Source of the DNA: UBA965 sp046303375
GTDB lineage: Bacteria; Chloroflexota; Chloroflexia; Chloroflexales; Roseiflexaceae
NCBI GenBank assembly: GCA_046303375.1
Contig: JBKCGB010000193.1
Location: 1-7,075 of the forward strand
Direction: 5' to 3'
Length of the DNA stretch: 7,075 nt
Below the pieces are notes generated by a model. It worked only from the letters and a program-made list of their open reading frames with translations, ran no database searches and had not been told where the DNA came from. A program made the position numbers and the translations under genes. Positions 6,779 to 7,075 of this stretch are shown here, one piece after another (within the stretch, counting starts at the first letter, position 1; every line of letters begins with the position of its first letter).

Positions 6779-7075
6779 ATGACCAAGATTGCTTTGATTG
6801 GAGCAGGGAGCGTCGTGTTTACGCGCAACCTGTGTAGCGATATACTGCTCGCGCCGGCCTTGCAGGACTGTGAAATTGCCCTGATGGATATCGATGCCGG
6901 TCGCCTCGATTTGGCGCGGCAGCTGGTGCAGACACTCATCGACCGCCGCGGACTCAAGGCGACTGTCAGCGCCACTACCGACCGCCGTACGGCGGTGCGC
7001 GGCGCCAAGTATGTCATTACCACCTTTCAACAGGGTGGATTGACCGCCTACCAAATGGATATCGAAATCCCACAG
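6779..7075 (+). CDS. GH4 family NAD+-dependent alpha-glycosidase, MelA (alpha-galactosidase)-like; 3'-truncated by the window edge
   Basis: The first 99 codons of a family-4 glycoside hydrolase, cytoplasmic enzymes that use NAD+ and a divalent metal (usually Mn2+) and cleave by oxidation-elimination at C3/C2. The protein opens MTKIALIGAGSVVFTRNL: a beta strand and the GAGS nucleotide-binding turn (residues 8-11) of the Rossmann fold. ALMDID follows near residues 37-42, as in the strand that binds the NAD ribose, and FQQGGLTAYQMDIEIP near residues 83-98 matches the Q-x-GG...D-x-EIP stretch of the alpha-galactosidase branch better than the phospho-glucosidase branch. The metal-binding Cys/His and catalytic Tyr lie beyond the edge, so substrate is not proven. 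The frame runs open to base 7075. It is divergent from the GH95-like gene across 115 bp. Confidence 0.88.
   Translation, partial: MTKIALIGAGSVVFTRNLCSDILLAPALQDCEIALMDIDAGRLDLARQLVQTLIDRRGLKATVSATTDRRTAVRGAKYVITTFQQGGLTAYQMDIEIPQ

Noticed and set aside
6664..7023. N-terminal extension of 120 residues to the GH95-like frame (start at 7023 on the minus strand)
   Set aside because: It is antisense to the GH4 coding start, crosses both promoters, has no family similarity, and lies upstream of a well-placed AGGAG for the ATG at 6663.

Overview
The window carries three protein genes and no RNA gene, insertion sequence or CRISPR array. Base composition is moderate (roughly half G+C, an estimate). 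The combination of a secreted subtilase, Thr/Arg/Pro-rich linkers of the TRT, TPTST and TATP type, and bacterial RCC1 repeats with paired cysteines (HTC...CWG) resembles large surface proteins of Chloroflexota, for example the Herpetosiphon, Chloroflexus or Anaerolineae groups. That placement is an inference from style, not a proof; myxobacteria and others also have secreted RCC1 proteins.

Positions 1-4207 (+ strand) hold the 3' part of a very large mosaic exoprotein. Its order is: S8 subtilisin-like catalytic domain (Asp, His, Asn and Ser all visible), an ASPM/SPD-2/Hydin-like beta domain, a long Thr/Arg-rich linker containing an imperfect 60-residue duplication, a beta-rich region that looks like a propeller, a second short Thr/Ser linker, seven RCC1 repeats (enough for one closed propeller), and a stub ending in PTPTP. 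The signal peptide and propeptide lie off the left edge.

Positions 4208-4264 form a short convergent junction with one GC-rich hairpin that serves both genes. The stop codon of the minus-strand gene sits in its loop.

Positions 4249-6663 (- strand) encode an 804-residue cytoplasmic glycoside hydrolase related to GH95 (alpha-L-fucosidase/alpha-L-galactosidase fold). The NxN pair and the SPE glutamate are in place, but the usual HRHxSH stretch is replaced.

Positions 6664-6778 are a compact divergent promoter region. A good sigma-70 promoter faces right, a second -10 faces left, and there are small palindromes and a mirrored ribosome-binding leader. From 6779 to the right edge lies the first 99 codons of a GH4 (NAD+-dependent, MelA-type) alpha-glycosidase. 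The two glycosidase genes are head to head, lack export signals, and probably form one co-regulated intracellular oligosaccharide-degradation unit. The exoprotease is a separate, convergently transcribed unit with no evident functional link to them.
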